64,000 nt of DNA from assembly GCF_002369955.1 (NCBI RefSeq), contig NZ_AP014564.1:1472996-1536995 (forward strand). The letters are read 5' to 3'. Below the pieces are notes generated by a model, which saw nothing but the letters and a program-made list of their open reading frames with translations, made no database searches and was not told the DNA's origin. The position numbers and the translations under genes are program-made. Below, in pieces: positions 15,918 to 24,726 of this stretch. Position 1 is the stretch's first letter. The number at the start of each line of letters is the position of its first letter. The stretch comes from Ichthyobacterium seriolicida. GTDB lineage: Bacteria > Bacteroidota > Bacteroidia > Flavobacteriales > Ichthyobacteriaceae.

Positions 15918-18688
15918 ATTACTACATTTATAATTTTATTTGGGACAAATACAATCTTTTTAACTTTTTTGTTTTCAGTGTTTTTCTCGTACTGTTGGTG
16001 ATTTTTTATAAGATCTACTATATCTTCATAATCCATATCTGTTGCAACAGATATTTTAAACCTAGTTTTCCCATTAAAAGCTACAGGATAATCTATATCA
16101 GCAGATCCTAATAGAAATTCTTTGTTGAAACAAGGCATAGGCTCTTTTGATATAGAAGTGTTATGTCCTAATTTATTCCATATTTCTTCTGATATATGTG
16201 GGGCATATGGAGATAAGAGTATTATAAATGGTTCCAAGATTTCTCTTTTATCGCATTTTAACTTTCTAAATTCATTTACAGCCACCATAAAAGCACTCAC
16301 ACTGGTATTAAAGGAGAATTTGCTAGTGTCCTTATCTACTTTCCTTATAACTGTGTGTAAAATGTTTAATTCTTCTTTGGATGCTCTTTCGTCACTCACA
16401 TAAAATTTTTCATCATTGGAATACAGTTTCCACAATTTTTTAATAAAGTTATAAACTCCTATTATCCCTTGAGTACTCCAAGGTTTGGAGTGGCTTAGTG
16501 GCCCTAAAAACATTTCGTACATACGGAATGTATCTGCTCCATATTTACTTATTATATCGTCTGGATTTACTACATTATGCTTTGATTTGCTCATCTTCTC
16601 TACCTCGCTTCCACATATATATTTTCCCTCTTCTAAGATAAATTCACTGTTTGCAAATTCAACTCTCCACTTTTTAAATCCTTCTATATTTAGAATATTA
16701 TTCTCGACTAGATTTACATCAACGTATAGAGCAGTAGTCTTGTAGTTATTTTTAAGTCCTTTAGACACGAATTTATTTTCTCCTTTAATCCTGTATACAA
16801 ATGCGCTAGTGCCTTGTATCATGCCTTGATTAATCAATTTTTTAAAAGGCTCCTCTTGGGATACTATCCCCATATCTTTTAAAAACTTGAACCAAAAACG
16901 AGAGTATAACAAGTGTCCAGTTGTGTGTTCAGCTCCTCCTATATATAAATCTACATCTTTCCAGTATTGTTCTGTTTCCCTTGTTAAGAATTTCTCTTCA
17001 TTCTCTAAATTCATATATCTCAAAAAGTACCACGACGATCCAGCCCAACCTGGCATAGTATTTTTTTCTAAAGGATATCCATCTTTAGTCTCCCAGTTTT
17101 TAAGTCTTCCCAAAGGAGAGTGCCCTTCTTGGGTAGGCAGGTAATTATCTATTTCTGGGAGTTTTAAAGGGAGTTCATCTTCTTCTAAAAGATAAGGAGT
17201 ATCATCTTTAAAATAGATTGGAAAAGGCTCTCCCCAATATCTCTGTCTCGAAAAGACAGCATCTCTCATTTTGTAATTTATCTTTCTCTTTCCAATACCC
17301 TTTTCTTCTATAATCTCTAAAAGCTTTTCTGTAGCTTCCTTTATGGATAGTCCATTTAAGAAATCTGAGTTTATCAGAGTTCCCTCTTTGCTTTCAAAAG
17401 CACCTTTGCTTATATCTCCCTCTAGTGTTATCTGTTTTATTGGAAGGTCGAAATTTTTTGCAAAATTGTAATCCCTACTGTCATTTGCAGGAACCGACAT
17501 TACAGCACCTGTGCCGTAGTTCATAAGTACATAATCTCCTATCCATATTGGGATTTTCTCTTGAGTGAAAGGATGTACGGCATAAGAACCTGTAAATTTC
17601 CCTGAAATTATTTTAGTATTTGATATCCTGTCTCTTTCATTTCTCTTTTTTGTCTGTGAGATATAATCATCTACTTCTTTTTTATATTTATCAACAGTTA
17701 TTTTTTTCACGAGTGGATGCTCGGGAGCTAAGGCTATAAAAGATATTCCAAATACAGTATCAGGCCTAGTAGTAAATACAGTTATCGTATCTTTTTGTAG
17801 GCTCTTTTGATTGTAAATCTCAAAGTATATCTCGCATCCTATGGATTTACCTATCCAATTTCTCTGTGTTTCTTTTATAGATTCAGGCCAATCTATATTT
17901 TCTAATCCACTTAATAATCTATCTGCATATGCCGTTATTCTAAGGCTCCACTGTTTCATGGACTTTTGTTCGACTCTATGGCCGCCTCTTTCGGATAATC
18001 CGTCTTTTATCTCGTCATTGGCCAGTACTGTTCCAAGTGCAGGACACCAATTGACTACAGTTTCAGATAAAAATGCCAATCTATAATTTAGGAGTATCTC
18101 TCTCTGTTGTCTTTGATTTTTTTCTCTCCACTCTTGGGCATTAAAGATTTCTGTATCATCGCATACGGCATTTATATTTTCGTTGCCATTATTTTCAAAC
18201 TCTAAGATTAAGTCTTCTATTTTTTCAGCCTTTTCTGTGTCTTTATTGTACCAAGAATTAAATATTTGACTGAATATCCACTGAGTCCACTTGTAATAAT
18301 CAGGGTTAGATGTTCTCAGTTGTCTACTCCAATCAAAGGACAATCCTATTTTATCTAATTGTTCTCTGTATTTAGATATATTTTTCTCTGTGGTAATGCG
18401 TGGGTGTTGACCCGTTTCAATGGCGTATTGTTCAGCTGGCAATCCAAATGAATCGTATCCCATGGGGTGGAGCACATTAAACCCTTTGTGTCTTTTATAT
18501 CTAGAATAGATGTCAGATGCTATATATCCCAACGCGTGGCCTACATGTAGGCCTGCCCCAGAGGGGTAGGGAAACATATCTAATACGTAACACTTAGGAT
18601 CCTTACTGTCATTCTCTGCTTTAAAAGTTTGGTTGTCTGACCAATATTTTTGCCATTTTTTTTCTATTTCAATAAAATTGTATTTCAT
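15914..18688 (-). CDS. leuS: Leucyl-tRNA synthetase
   Basis: Class I aminoacyl-tRNA synthetase that charges tRNA-Leu. The HIGH-type motif is HVGH at residues 48-51 (after YPSGAGL). The KMSKS loop is present exactly (VEKMSKSKHNVVNPDD). Tryptophan/zinc-region landmarks follow (GWAGSSWYFLRYM, DLYIGGAEHTTGHLLYSRF). The editing domain contains FTTRPDTVFGI and the T-rich region with GTGAVMSVPANDSRDYNFA. At 924 aa it has the long form usual in Bacteroidota. It is first gene of a pair with the rmlD-like gene and lies 13 bp downstream of the esterase gene, in the same direction. Confidence 0.97.
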   Translation of the reverse strand: MKYNFIEIEKKWQKYWSDNQTFKAENDSKDPKCYVLDMFPYPSGAGLHVGHALGYIASDIYSRYKRHKGFNVLHPMGYDSFGLPAEQYAIETGQHPRITTEKNISKYREQLDKIGLSFDWSRQLRTSNPDYYKWTQWIFSQIFNSWYNKDTEKAEKIEDLILEFENNGNENINAVCDDTEIFNAQEWREKNQRQQREILLNYRLAFLSETVVNWCPALGTVLANDEIKDGLSERGGHRVEQKSMKQWSLRITAYADRLLSGLENIDWPESIKETQRNWIGKSIGCEIYFEIYNQKSLQKDTITVFTTRPDTVFGISFIALAPEHPLVKKITVDKYKKEVDDYISQTKKRNERDRISNTKIISGKFTGSYAVHPFTQEKIPIWIGDYVLMNYGTGAVMSVPANDSRDYNFAKNFDLPIKQITLEGDISKGAFESKEGTLINSDFLNGLSIKEATEKLLEIIEEKGIGKRKINYKMRDAVFSRQRYWGEPFPIYFKDDTPYLLEEDELPLKLPEIDNYLPTQEGHSPLGRLKNWETKDGYPLEKNTMPGWAGSSWYFLRYMNLENEEKFLTRETEQYWKDVDLYIGGAEHTTGHLLYSRFWFKFLKDMGIVSQEEPFKKLINQGMIQGTSAFVYRIKGENKFVSKGLKNNYKTTALYVDVNLVENNILNIEGFKKWRVEFANSEFILEEGKYICGSEVEKMSKSKHNVVNPDDIISKYGADTFRMYEMFLGPLSHSKPWSTQGIIGVYNFIKKLWKLYSNDEKFYVSDERASKEELNILHTVIRKVDKDTSKFSFNTSVSAFMVAVNEFRKLKCDKREILEPFIILLSPYAPHISEEIWNKLGHNTSISKEPMPCFNKEFLLGSADIDYPVAFNGKTRFKISVATDMDYEDIVDLIKNHQQYEKNTENKKVKKIVFVPNKIINVVM

Positions 18689-18701
18689 CTCGAAAAATGA
18701 T

Positions 18702-19358
18702 TTATATCTTTTTATTTATCCATTGTATCATATCATCGAAACAATCTTTATCTATACCATGTCCCATTTCATATTCTTTGTATGAGAAATTTAGTTCAAA
18801 TTTTTTGAGAATTTCAAGGGATTCTCGAGGTAGATTAATTGAAATCACATCATCGTATTTTCCGTGTGAAATAAAAAAATCTATATGAGAATAGTCTTCT
18901 TTTTTTATAAATTCAGGAGAAAAATCTTCTAGGATATATCCGCTTAAAGCTAATACGTTTTTAACTTTTTTTGGATAGTTTAAAGCTAATATATAAGCTA
19001 GGATAGCCCCTTGACTAAATCCCATAAATGATATTTCATTTGGAGCTAGATTATATTTTTCACTTATTTCATTTATAAATTCTAAGAGCAAGTTTACAGA
19101 CATTTCTATCTGTTGTGGATTTATAACTTTTATTTCATTTTCAAAATTTATTTCACACCAGCAATAGCCTCCCATATCCATTTCAATAGGGGCTTGTGCT
19201 GAAATCACACAGAATTCTTTTGGTAATTCCTCTGCAAATGAAAATAGATCTTCTTTATTACTTCCATAGCCGTGAAGCATTATAATTGAAGGTGATTTTT
19301 TACCCTCTATCGTTTTTCTAGGCGGTAAAACATTATACTCTAGTGATAATTTTTTCAT
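18702..19358 (-). CDS. Phospholipase/carboxylesterase-family serine esterase
   Basis: A cytoplasmic alpha/beta hydrolase of the carboxylesterase/thioesterase family (218 aa, usual length). The oxyanion-region motif is LHGYGSNKEDL at 28-38. The catalytic triad is visible: Ser115 in GFSQG, Asp169 in HGKYDDVI, His200 in MGHGID. The substrate cannot be told from sequence; family members cleave short acyl esters or lysophospholipids. It lies between prfB and leuS on the same strand with 21 and 13 bp spacers, so it is probably co-transcribed. Confidence 0.85.
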   Translation of the reverse strand: MKKLSLEYNVLPPRKTIEGKKSPSIIMLHGYGSNKEDLFSFAEELPKEFCVISAQAPIEMDMGGYCWCEINFENEIKVINPQQIEMSVNLLLEFINEISEKYNLAPNEISFMGFSQGAILAYILALNYPKKVKNVLALSGYILEDFSPEFIKKEDYSHIDFFISHGKYDDVISINLPRESLEILKKFELNFSYKEYEMGHGIDKDCFDDMIQWINKKI

Positions 19359-19379
19359 CTATTAGTTTTGTGAGTGATA

Positions 19380-20483
19380 TTATTCAAGATCTTTTTTTTG
19401 TTGTCCCATCATCATGAGGTAAACCTTTATAAAGTCATCGATATTTCCGTTCATAACAGAATCCACATCAACTGTTTCGTGTGATGTTCTTATATCTTTG
19501 ACCAATTTGTAGGGATGCATTATGTAATTTCTTATTTGAGATCCCCATTCTATTTTTTTCTTTTGTATTTCTATTTCTGATCTTTTACTTCTCTGTGCTT
19601 CTAGTTTTATTTCGTATAGTTGAGATTTTAAAAGCTTCAGAGCCTTTTCCTTATTTGATAATTGCGATCTAGTTTCAGAATTTTCTATAACTATCCCCGA
19701 AGGGAGATGTTTTAGTCTTACAGCTGTTTCTAGTTTATTTACTGATTGTCCACCAGCACCAGAAGCTCTGAAAGTATCCCAAGAAATATCGCTAGGATTT
19801 ATAGTTATCTCTATAGTATCATCTACCATGGGATAGACATAGACCGAGGCAAAAGATGTATGGCGTTTAGCATTACTGTCAAAAGGAGAAATACGCACGA
19901 GCCTGTGCACCCCATTTTCGCCTTTTAGATATCCAAAAGTATAGTCTCCATCTATCTCTAGAGTTACGGTTTTAACACCTGCTACGTCTCCATCTTGATA
20001 GTTTAACTCTTTTACTTTACAGCCGTTTTTTTCTGCCCACATGATATACATTCTCATTAGCATACTAGCCCAATCATTGCTATCTGTACCACCTGATCCA
20101 GCTGTTATTTGTAAGATAGCAGGTAATTGATCTTCCTCATTAGAAAGCATATTTTTGAATTCCAAGGTTGATACTTTTTTTTCTGTATCACAGAAGTATT
20201 TTGAGAGTTCTTCCTGTGACATTTCATTTTCCTTGAATAATTCAAAAGATACAGATAGTTCTTCTAAACTACTTTTTACATCGTTAAAACCTGTTATCCA
20301 CTTTTTTTTGGAGTCTATTTCTTGTAGGATTTTTTTTGCCTTTTTAGGATCGTCCCAAAATTTTGGATCTCTAGTTTTTTCCTCCTCATTTTCTATTTCA
20401 GTTTTTTTACCCTCTATATCCAGATATGTATATAGATGATCGATTCTCTTTATTATTTCATTTATTTTTTCTTGATTTATCAT
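19380..20483 (-). CDS. prfB: Peptide chain release factor 2
   Basis: Recognises UGA/UAA and triggers peptide release. The anticodon-like tripeptide SPF is at residues 199-201, marking it as RF2 rather than RF1 (which has PxT). The GGQ catalytic motif is at 244-246 (SGAGGQSVNK). At 367 aa it has full length. The region that in many bacteria carries an in-frame UGA and a programmed +1 frameshift (near codon 25, here LYTYLDIEGKK) is read straight through, so no autoregulatory frameshift exists in this gene. Confidence 0.96.
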   Translation of the reverse strand: MINQEKINEIIKRIDHLYTYLDIEGKKTEIENEEEKTRDPKFWDDPKKAKKILQEIDSKKKWITGFNDVKSSLEELSVSFELFKENEMSQEELSKYFCDTEKKVSTLEFKNMLSNEEDQLPAILQITAGSGGTDSNDWASMLMRMYIMWAEKNGCKVKELNYQDGDVAGVKTVTLEIDGDYTFGYLKGENGVHRLVRISPFDSNAKRHTSFASVYVYPMVDDTIEITINPSDISWDTFRASGAGGQSVNKLETAVRLKHLPSGIVIENSETRSQLSNKEKALKLLKSQLYEIKLEAQRSKRSEIEIQKKKIEWGSQIRNYIMHPYKLVKDIRTSHETVDVDSVMNGNIDDFIKVYLMMMGQQKKDLE

Positions 20484-20580
20484 TACCTGTGTCTAAGTTC
20501 GGATATGAAAATAAAGAACTATGGCTAGAATTATTATCGAATATTTATTTAAAACGAAATACCCAATTTCAAACCTAAAG

Positions 20581-21579
20581 TTATGGCAGATATTTTTGAG
20601 AAAGACTATCTGAGTTAAGAGATATTTTTCTATTTAAAACTTTTTTTGACATTTCCGTGATATTCTCGCAGGTCAATCCATACTTCTCCATTAGTTCAGA
20701 TGGAGTTCCTGACTCTCCAAATACATCGTATACGCCTACCATTTCTATGGGGAATGGGGTATTAGCTGATAGTAATTGTGCTATGCTATCTCCAAGACCT
20801 CCATTTATTTGATGTTCTTCGGCTGTTACTACACATTTTGTCTTGTTTACAGACTTTAAGATGAGTTGCTCATCTAGAGGTTTTATGGTGTGTATATTTA
20901 TTATTTCTGCATCTATCCCTATTTTTTTCAAAGATTCACCAGCTTGTATAGCTTCCCATACTAGATGACCAGTTGCTATAATGGTTACATCAGTTCCTTC
21001 ATTTAAAAGTATCCCTTTTCCTATTTGGAAGTATTCATCTTTAGGAGTGAAATTAGGTACTGCAGGTCTGCCAAATCTCAGATAAACAGGTCCGTAGTAA
21101 TCTGCAACAGCTAGAGTTGCCGCCTTAGTTTGATTGTAATCACAAGGGTTTATTACAGTCATATGAGGTATCATTTTCATCAGGCCTATATCTTCCAATA
21201 TCTGATGTGTGGCTCCATCTTCACCCAATGTGAGTCCAGAATGAGAGGCTGCTATTTTTACATTTTTTTGTGAGTATGCTATAGATTGACGAATCTGATC
21301 ATAAACTCTTCCAGTGGCAAAAGCAGCGAAAGTAGCAGCAAAAGGAATCTGTCCTCCTATGGATAATCCAGCAGCTACGCCCATCATATTAGCTTCTGCT
21401 ATACCCATTTGAAAAAATCTATTTGGATATTTTTTTGCAAACTCTCCCATTTTTAGAGATCCAGTTAAATCAGCACAAAGTCCAACTACTTTTTTGTTTG
21501 TCTCTCCTAATTCTGTCAACGCATCCCCAAACCCCGAACGAGTATCTTTTTTACCTGTATCTACATATTTTGTGTTCAT
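20581..21579 (-). CDS. Transketolase, C-terminal subunit
   Basis: Encodes the pyrimidine-binding and C-terminal domains of a split transketolase (332 aa). Motifs: GIAEANMMGVAAGLSIGG near residue 80 (with the Glu that activates thiamine diphosphate), ATFAAFATGRVYDQIRQS, and SHSGLTLGEDGATHQ. It acts with the product of the preceding gene in the non-oxidative pentose phosphate pathway. The stop-to-start distance between the two is 10 bp and both are transcribed leftward. Split transketolases are common in archaea and in several bacterial groups. The 97-bp stretch before prfB holds no gene. Confidence 0.93.
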   Translation of the reverse strand: MNTKYVDTGKKDTRSGFGDALTELGETNKKVVGLCADLTGSLKMGEFAKKYPNRFFQMGIAEANMMGVAAGLSIGGQIPFAATFAAFATGRVYDQIRQSIAYSQKNVKIAASHSGLTLGEDGATHQILEDIGLMKMIPHMTVINPCDYNQTKAATLAVADYYGPVYLRFGRPAVPNFTPKDEYFQIGKGILLNEGTDVTIIATGHLVWEAIQAGESLKKIGIDAEIINIHTIKPLDEQLILKSVNKTKCVVTAEEHQINGGLGDSIAQLLSANTPFPIEMVGVYDVFGESGTPSELMEKYGLTCENITEMSKKVLNRKISLNSDSLSQKYLP

Positions 21580-21589
21580 AATCCAAATT

Positions 21590-22441
21590 TTAATAGTCTT
21601 TTAATGATGTTTCTGGATTTTGCTCTAGAGCTTTTTCTAATTGTTCATCATTAGGAGCTATGCCGTGCCATTGGTGAGTTCCCATCATAAAATCTACTCC
21701 ATTTCCCATTTCAGTATTCATGATAATACAAACAGGTTTATTTTTTCTAGCTTTCAGCTTAGATAAATTTAATACTTCTACGACTCTTTCTATATCATTT
21801 CCCTCTTTTAGTTCTATGACTTCCCATCCAAATACCTTAAATTTTTCGGATATGTCTCCCATGGGCAATACTTTGTCTGTGTCTCCGTCTATCTGCCTTC
21901 CATTTACATCTATTGTAGCTATTAGGTTATCCACCTTATTTGCCGACGCGTACATGATTGCTTCCCATATTTGCCCCTCTTGAATTTCTCCATCACCGTG
22001 TAGGCTGAATACCAATCTTTCGTCTCCATTTATTTTTTTCGATAGAGCTGCTCCAATAGCTACAGACATGCCTTGTCCTAGAGATCCAGAGGCTACTCTT
22101 ACACCAGGCAAGCCAGTGTGATTTGTAGGATGTCCCTGTAATCTGGAGTTTATTCTTCTAAAAGTCTTTAATTCGCTCACTGGGAAATATTTCGAACGCG
22201 CTAGGACGCTGTACAGCACAGGTGAAATATGTCCATTCGACAAGAAGAATATATCTTCATTGGTTCCATCTATAGAGAAATGGTAGTTGTGATGCATAAT
22301 TTCAAAATACAGAGCCACCATAAATTCTGTGCACCCTAAAGATCCTCCTGGGTGTCCTGATTTTGCAGAGTGAACCATTCTGAGAATATCTCTACGGGTT
22401 TGAACGCAGTATTCTTTTAATTCAGATATAGATGACGACAT
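21590..22441 (-). CDS. Transketolase, N-terminal subunit
   Basis: The thiamine-diphosphate-binding half (283 aa). It shows the HSAKSGHPGGSLG motif near residue 25, HGDGEIQEGQIWEA (the GDG...N cofactor/Mg motif) and VDNLIATIDVNGRQIDG. It forms the active enzyme together with the downstream C-terminal subunit. A TACATTTG box upstream (22479-22486, minus) could be the -7 element for the pair. Confidence 0.93.
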   Translation of the reverse strand: MSSSISELKEYCVQTRRDILRMVHSAKSGHPGGSLGCTEFMVALYFEIMHHNYHFSIDGTNEDIFFLSNGHISPVLYSVLARSKYFPVSELKTFRRINSRLQGHPTNHTGLPGVRVASGSLGQGMSVAIGAALSKKINGDERLVFSLHGDGEIQEGQIWEAIMYASANKVDNLIATIDVNGRQIDGDTDKVLPMGDISEKFKVFGWEVIELKEGNDIERVVEVLNLSKLKARKNKPVCIIMNTEMGNGVDFMMGTHQWHGIAPNDEQLEKALEQNPETSLKDY

Positions 22442-22478
22442 ATTATATTTTGTGTTTTTTTTCGACTTAAATGGTCGA

Positions 22479-22486
22479 CAAATGTA
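22479..22486 (-). promoter_or_regulatory. Possible -7 box for the transketolase operon
   Basis: TACATTTG on the minus strand matches the Bacteroidota consensus TAnnTTTG, 38 bp upstream of the start codon. I see no clear TTTG at -33, so this is tentative. Confidence 0.35.
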
Positions 22487-22673
22487 TAAACTTAATGTTA
22501 TATTTTAATATTGACGGTCAGTAATTGTAACCAGATTCTTTATGGGAAATATTTCTTTGTCTAAGAGTAGTTGTTATTTTTTTATTTAGATTCGCGCCCA
22601 GTAATTTTTCGCAGTTTGTTTTAATAAAACGATCTGATATCAATTTAAATATCACAATAAAAGTACATGGATT

Positions 22674-24260
22674 ATGTTTAAGATGTTAAAGTACGATTTG
22701 ATGGGAGGTATAACCGCTGGTGTTGTAGCCTTACCCTTAGCCTTAGCTTTTGGTGTTCAATCGGGCATGGGTGCAGAATACGGCATTTACGGTGCTATAA
22801 TATTAGGTATTTTCGCTTCCTTATTTGGAGGGACAGATACGCAAATTAGTGGTCCTACTGGACCTATGACTGTTGTCTCAAGTTCCATAATTGTTCTCAT
22901 GTCAGGTGATGGTGGATTGAGCATGGGAGTGATAATTGCTACTTTTATTCTCTCTGGAATATTCCAAATTATATTGGGTGTATTAAAACTGGGTAAATAC
23001 GTAAAATATATGCCTTACCCTGTCCTTTCAGGTTTTATGACAGGTATAGGTGTTATAATAATAATATTTCAGATATATCCATTTATGGGACACGCTTCTG
23101 AAGGGACTGCAATAAGAGTGTTTCAAAATATTAGCAATCCTATTTCAGATATAAATTGGCATTCTGTTATTTTAGGTTTGAGCACAATAGCTATTATATA
23201 TTTATTCCCAAGGATAACTAAAGCAGTACCTAGCGCTTTGGTAGCTCTTATATTTTGTACAGTGGTGTCTGTGCTTTTAGACATGAGTGTACCTATCATA
23301 GGTGAAATACCTTCTGGTTTACCAAAAGTGATGTTAGGTGAAATGGCATCAGTAGAGTTTTCAGATATTATTTTGATAGTTCAATTTGCTGTTATGTTAT
23401 CAGTATTAGGAGCTATAGACTCCCTATTGACTTCGGTAGTAGCCGATAATTTAACAAAGACTAATCACAGGAGTAATAAGGAGTTGATAGGTCAAGGGAT
23501 AGGCAATATGTTATCTGGAGTAGTGGGAGGGATCCCAGGTGCTGGTGCTACTATGCGTACGGTGGTAAATATAAATTCTGGAGGTAAGACTAGGTTGTCA
23601 GGAGTTATACACGGAATGCTTCTGTTAGCTATTTTATTAGGTTTAGGTAAGTATGCAGCCTATATTCCTTTAAGTGTTTTGTCTGGTATTTTGATAACTG
23701 TAGGATTAGGTATTCTAGATTACAAAGGTCTACGCCATATATTAAAAGTTCCTAAGACTTCTGCTTTTATTTTGATAGTTGTTTTATCAGTTACTATATT
23801 CGGAAATCTGTTGAATGCTGTATTTATAGGTATAGTATTAGCTTCAGTTTTTTATATGAAAAATACCAGTGATATGATAGAAAATAAAACTAAAGCTTGT
23901 TTTAAACTTAAAGACATCAATCTTCCAGAGAGATTAAAGGGCAAAGTATTTATAAATGAAATATATGGATCTTTGTTTTTTGGTGTAGCTTCGTACTTCA
24001 AAAGTATTAATGTTCCCAAAGAAGCAGAGATTCTGATCATACGTCTGAGAAAGGCTTCTTATATAGATCAATCAGGTGTTTACGCCATGGAAGAATTGAT
24101 AAAGAAGATAGAAGGTTCCGGTGTTAAGGTCTTGATGTCAGGTTTGGATGAGCAACCCATGGAGATGCTAAACAAGTTAAATATCATTCCAGATACTATA
24201 CCTCAAAACAGAGTGTTTAAAACATTTGAAGATTGTAAAAAGAAGCTTCCTGAAATCTAG
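22674..24260 (+). CDS. SulP/SLC26-family anion transporter with STAS domain
   Basis: An inner-membrane anion transporter, 528 aa. The N-terminal signature GGITAGVVALPLALAFGV is typical of SulP proteins, followed by QISGPTGPMTVV and about ten to twelve hydrophobic segments up to residue ~400. The C-terminal STAS domain (residues ~415-528) contains LRKASYIDQSGVYAMEELI. SulP members carry sulfate, bicarbonate or other anions, and the sequence alone does not decide which. No carbonic anhydrase or sulfate assimilation gene is adjacent. It is transcribed alone, convergent with the yraN-like gene. Confidence 0.88.
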   Translation: MFKMLKYDLMGGITAGVVALPLALAFGVQSGMGAEYGIYGAIILGIFASLFGGTDTQISGPTGPMTVVSSSIIVLMSGDGGLSMGVIIATFILSGIFQIILGVLKLGKYVKYMPYPVLSGFMTGIGVIIIIFQIYPFMGHASEGTAIRVFQNISNPISDINWHSVILGLSTIAIIYLFPRITKAVPSALVALIFCTVVSVLLDMSVPIIGEIPSGLPKVMLGEMASVEFSDIILIVQFAVMLSVLGAIDSLLTSVVADNLTKTNHRSNKELIGQGIGNMLSGVVGGIPGAGATMRTVVNINSGGKTRLSGVIHGMLLLAILLGLGKYAAYIPLSVLSGILITVGLGILDYKGLRHILKVPKTSAFILIVVLSVTIFGNLLNAVFIGIVLASVFYMKNTSDMIENKTKACFKLKDINLPERLKGKVFINEIYGSLFFGVASYFKSINVPKEAEILIIRLRKASYIDQSGVYAMEELIKKIEGSGVKVLMSGLDEQPMEMLNKLNIIPDTIPQNRVFKTFEDCKKKLPEI

Positions 24261-24268
24261 TATATAAG

Positions 24269-24295
24269 TCTCCTAACTATTTTAGAGTTGGGGGA
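24269..24295. terminator. Possible bidirectional terminator between the SulP and YraN genes
   Basis: TCTCCTAACT and AGTTGGGGGA can pair over ten positions (two G-U pairs) around a 7-base loop between two convergent genes. There is no proper T-run on either side, so efficiency is doubtful. Confidence 0.4.
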
Positions 24296-24305
24296 TTAAA
24301 TAGCC

Positions 24306-24662
24306 TTAAAAGGCTACAAAGGCATTTTTGATATGTTTGATATCTGTTGTATTTATTTTTTTAATTATGTAAATAATATCGAATCTAGTTTCTAGATTTA
24401 TTTTATTGCGTATTAGGTATTCGTTAGCTGCTAGAGTTATTAGTTTTAGTTTTTTATCATTTATAGATGATTCTATTGGGGTGTAATCTGATGTTCTAGT
24501 TTTTACTTCAACTATCACAAGAGTATTTTTTACCTCTGCTACGATGTCTATTTCTGCTTTTTGAAATCTAAAGTTTAGATCTAGTATTTTGTAGTTTTTC
24601 TTTTTTAAGAAAGACACTGCTATTTGTTCACCCTCTTTTCCTAATTTATAAGATTCAGACAT
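24306..24662 (-). CDS. YraN/UPF0102-family putative endonuclease
   Basis: A small (118 aa) protein of the UPF0102 family, which has a restriction-endonuclease-like fold and is often linked to DNA processing; its biological role is unsettled. Signatures: GKEGEQIAVSFLKKKNYKIL near the start, and the PD-(D/E)xK-like core AEIDIVAEVKNTLVIVEVKTRTS with Asp, Glu and Lys kept. Length is normal. Confidence 0.85.
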   Translation of the reverse strand: MSESYKLGKEGEQIAVSFLKKKNYKILDLNFRFQKAEIDIVAEVKNTLVIVEVKTRTSDYTPIESSINDKKLKLITLAANEYLIRNKINLETRFDIIYIIKKINTTDIKHIKNAFVAF

Positions 24663-24726
24663 ATTATGTCAGTTTTGAGATTAAAGTTTTGTTTTAACTA
24701 CTAAATTAAAGGAAAAACACCTAAAC

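Noticed and set aside
20380-20483. Programmed frameshift in prfB
   Set aside because: The region around codon 25 reads through in one frame without UGA, so no frameshift is needed.
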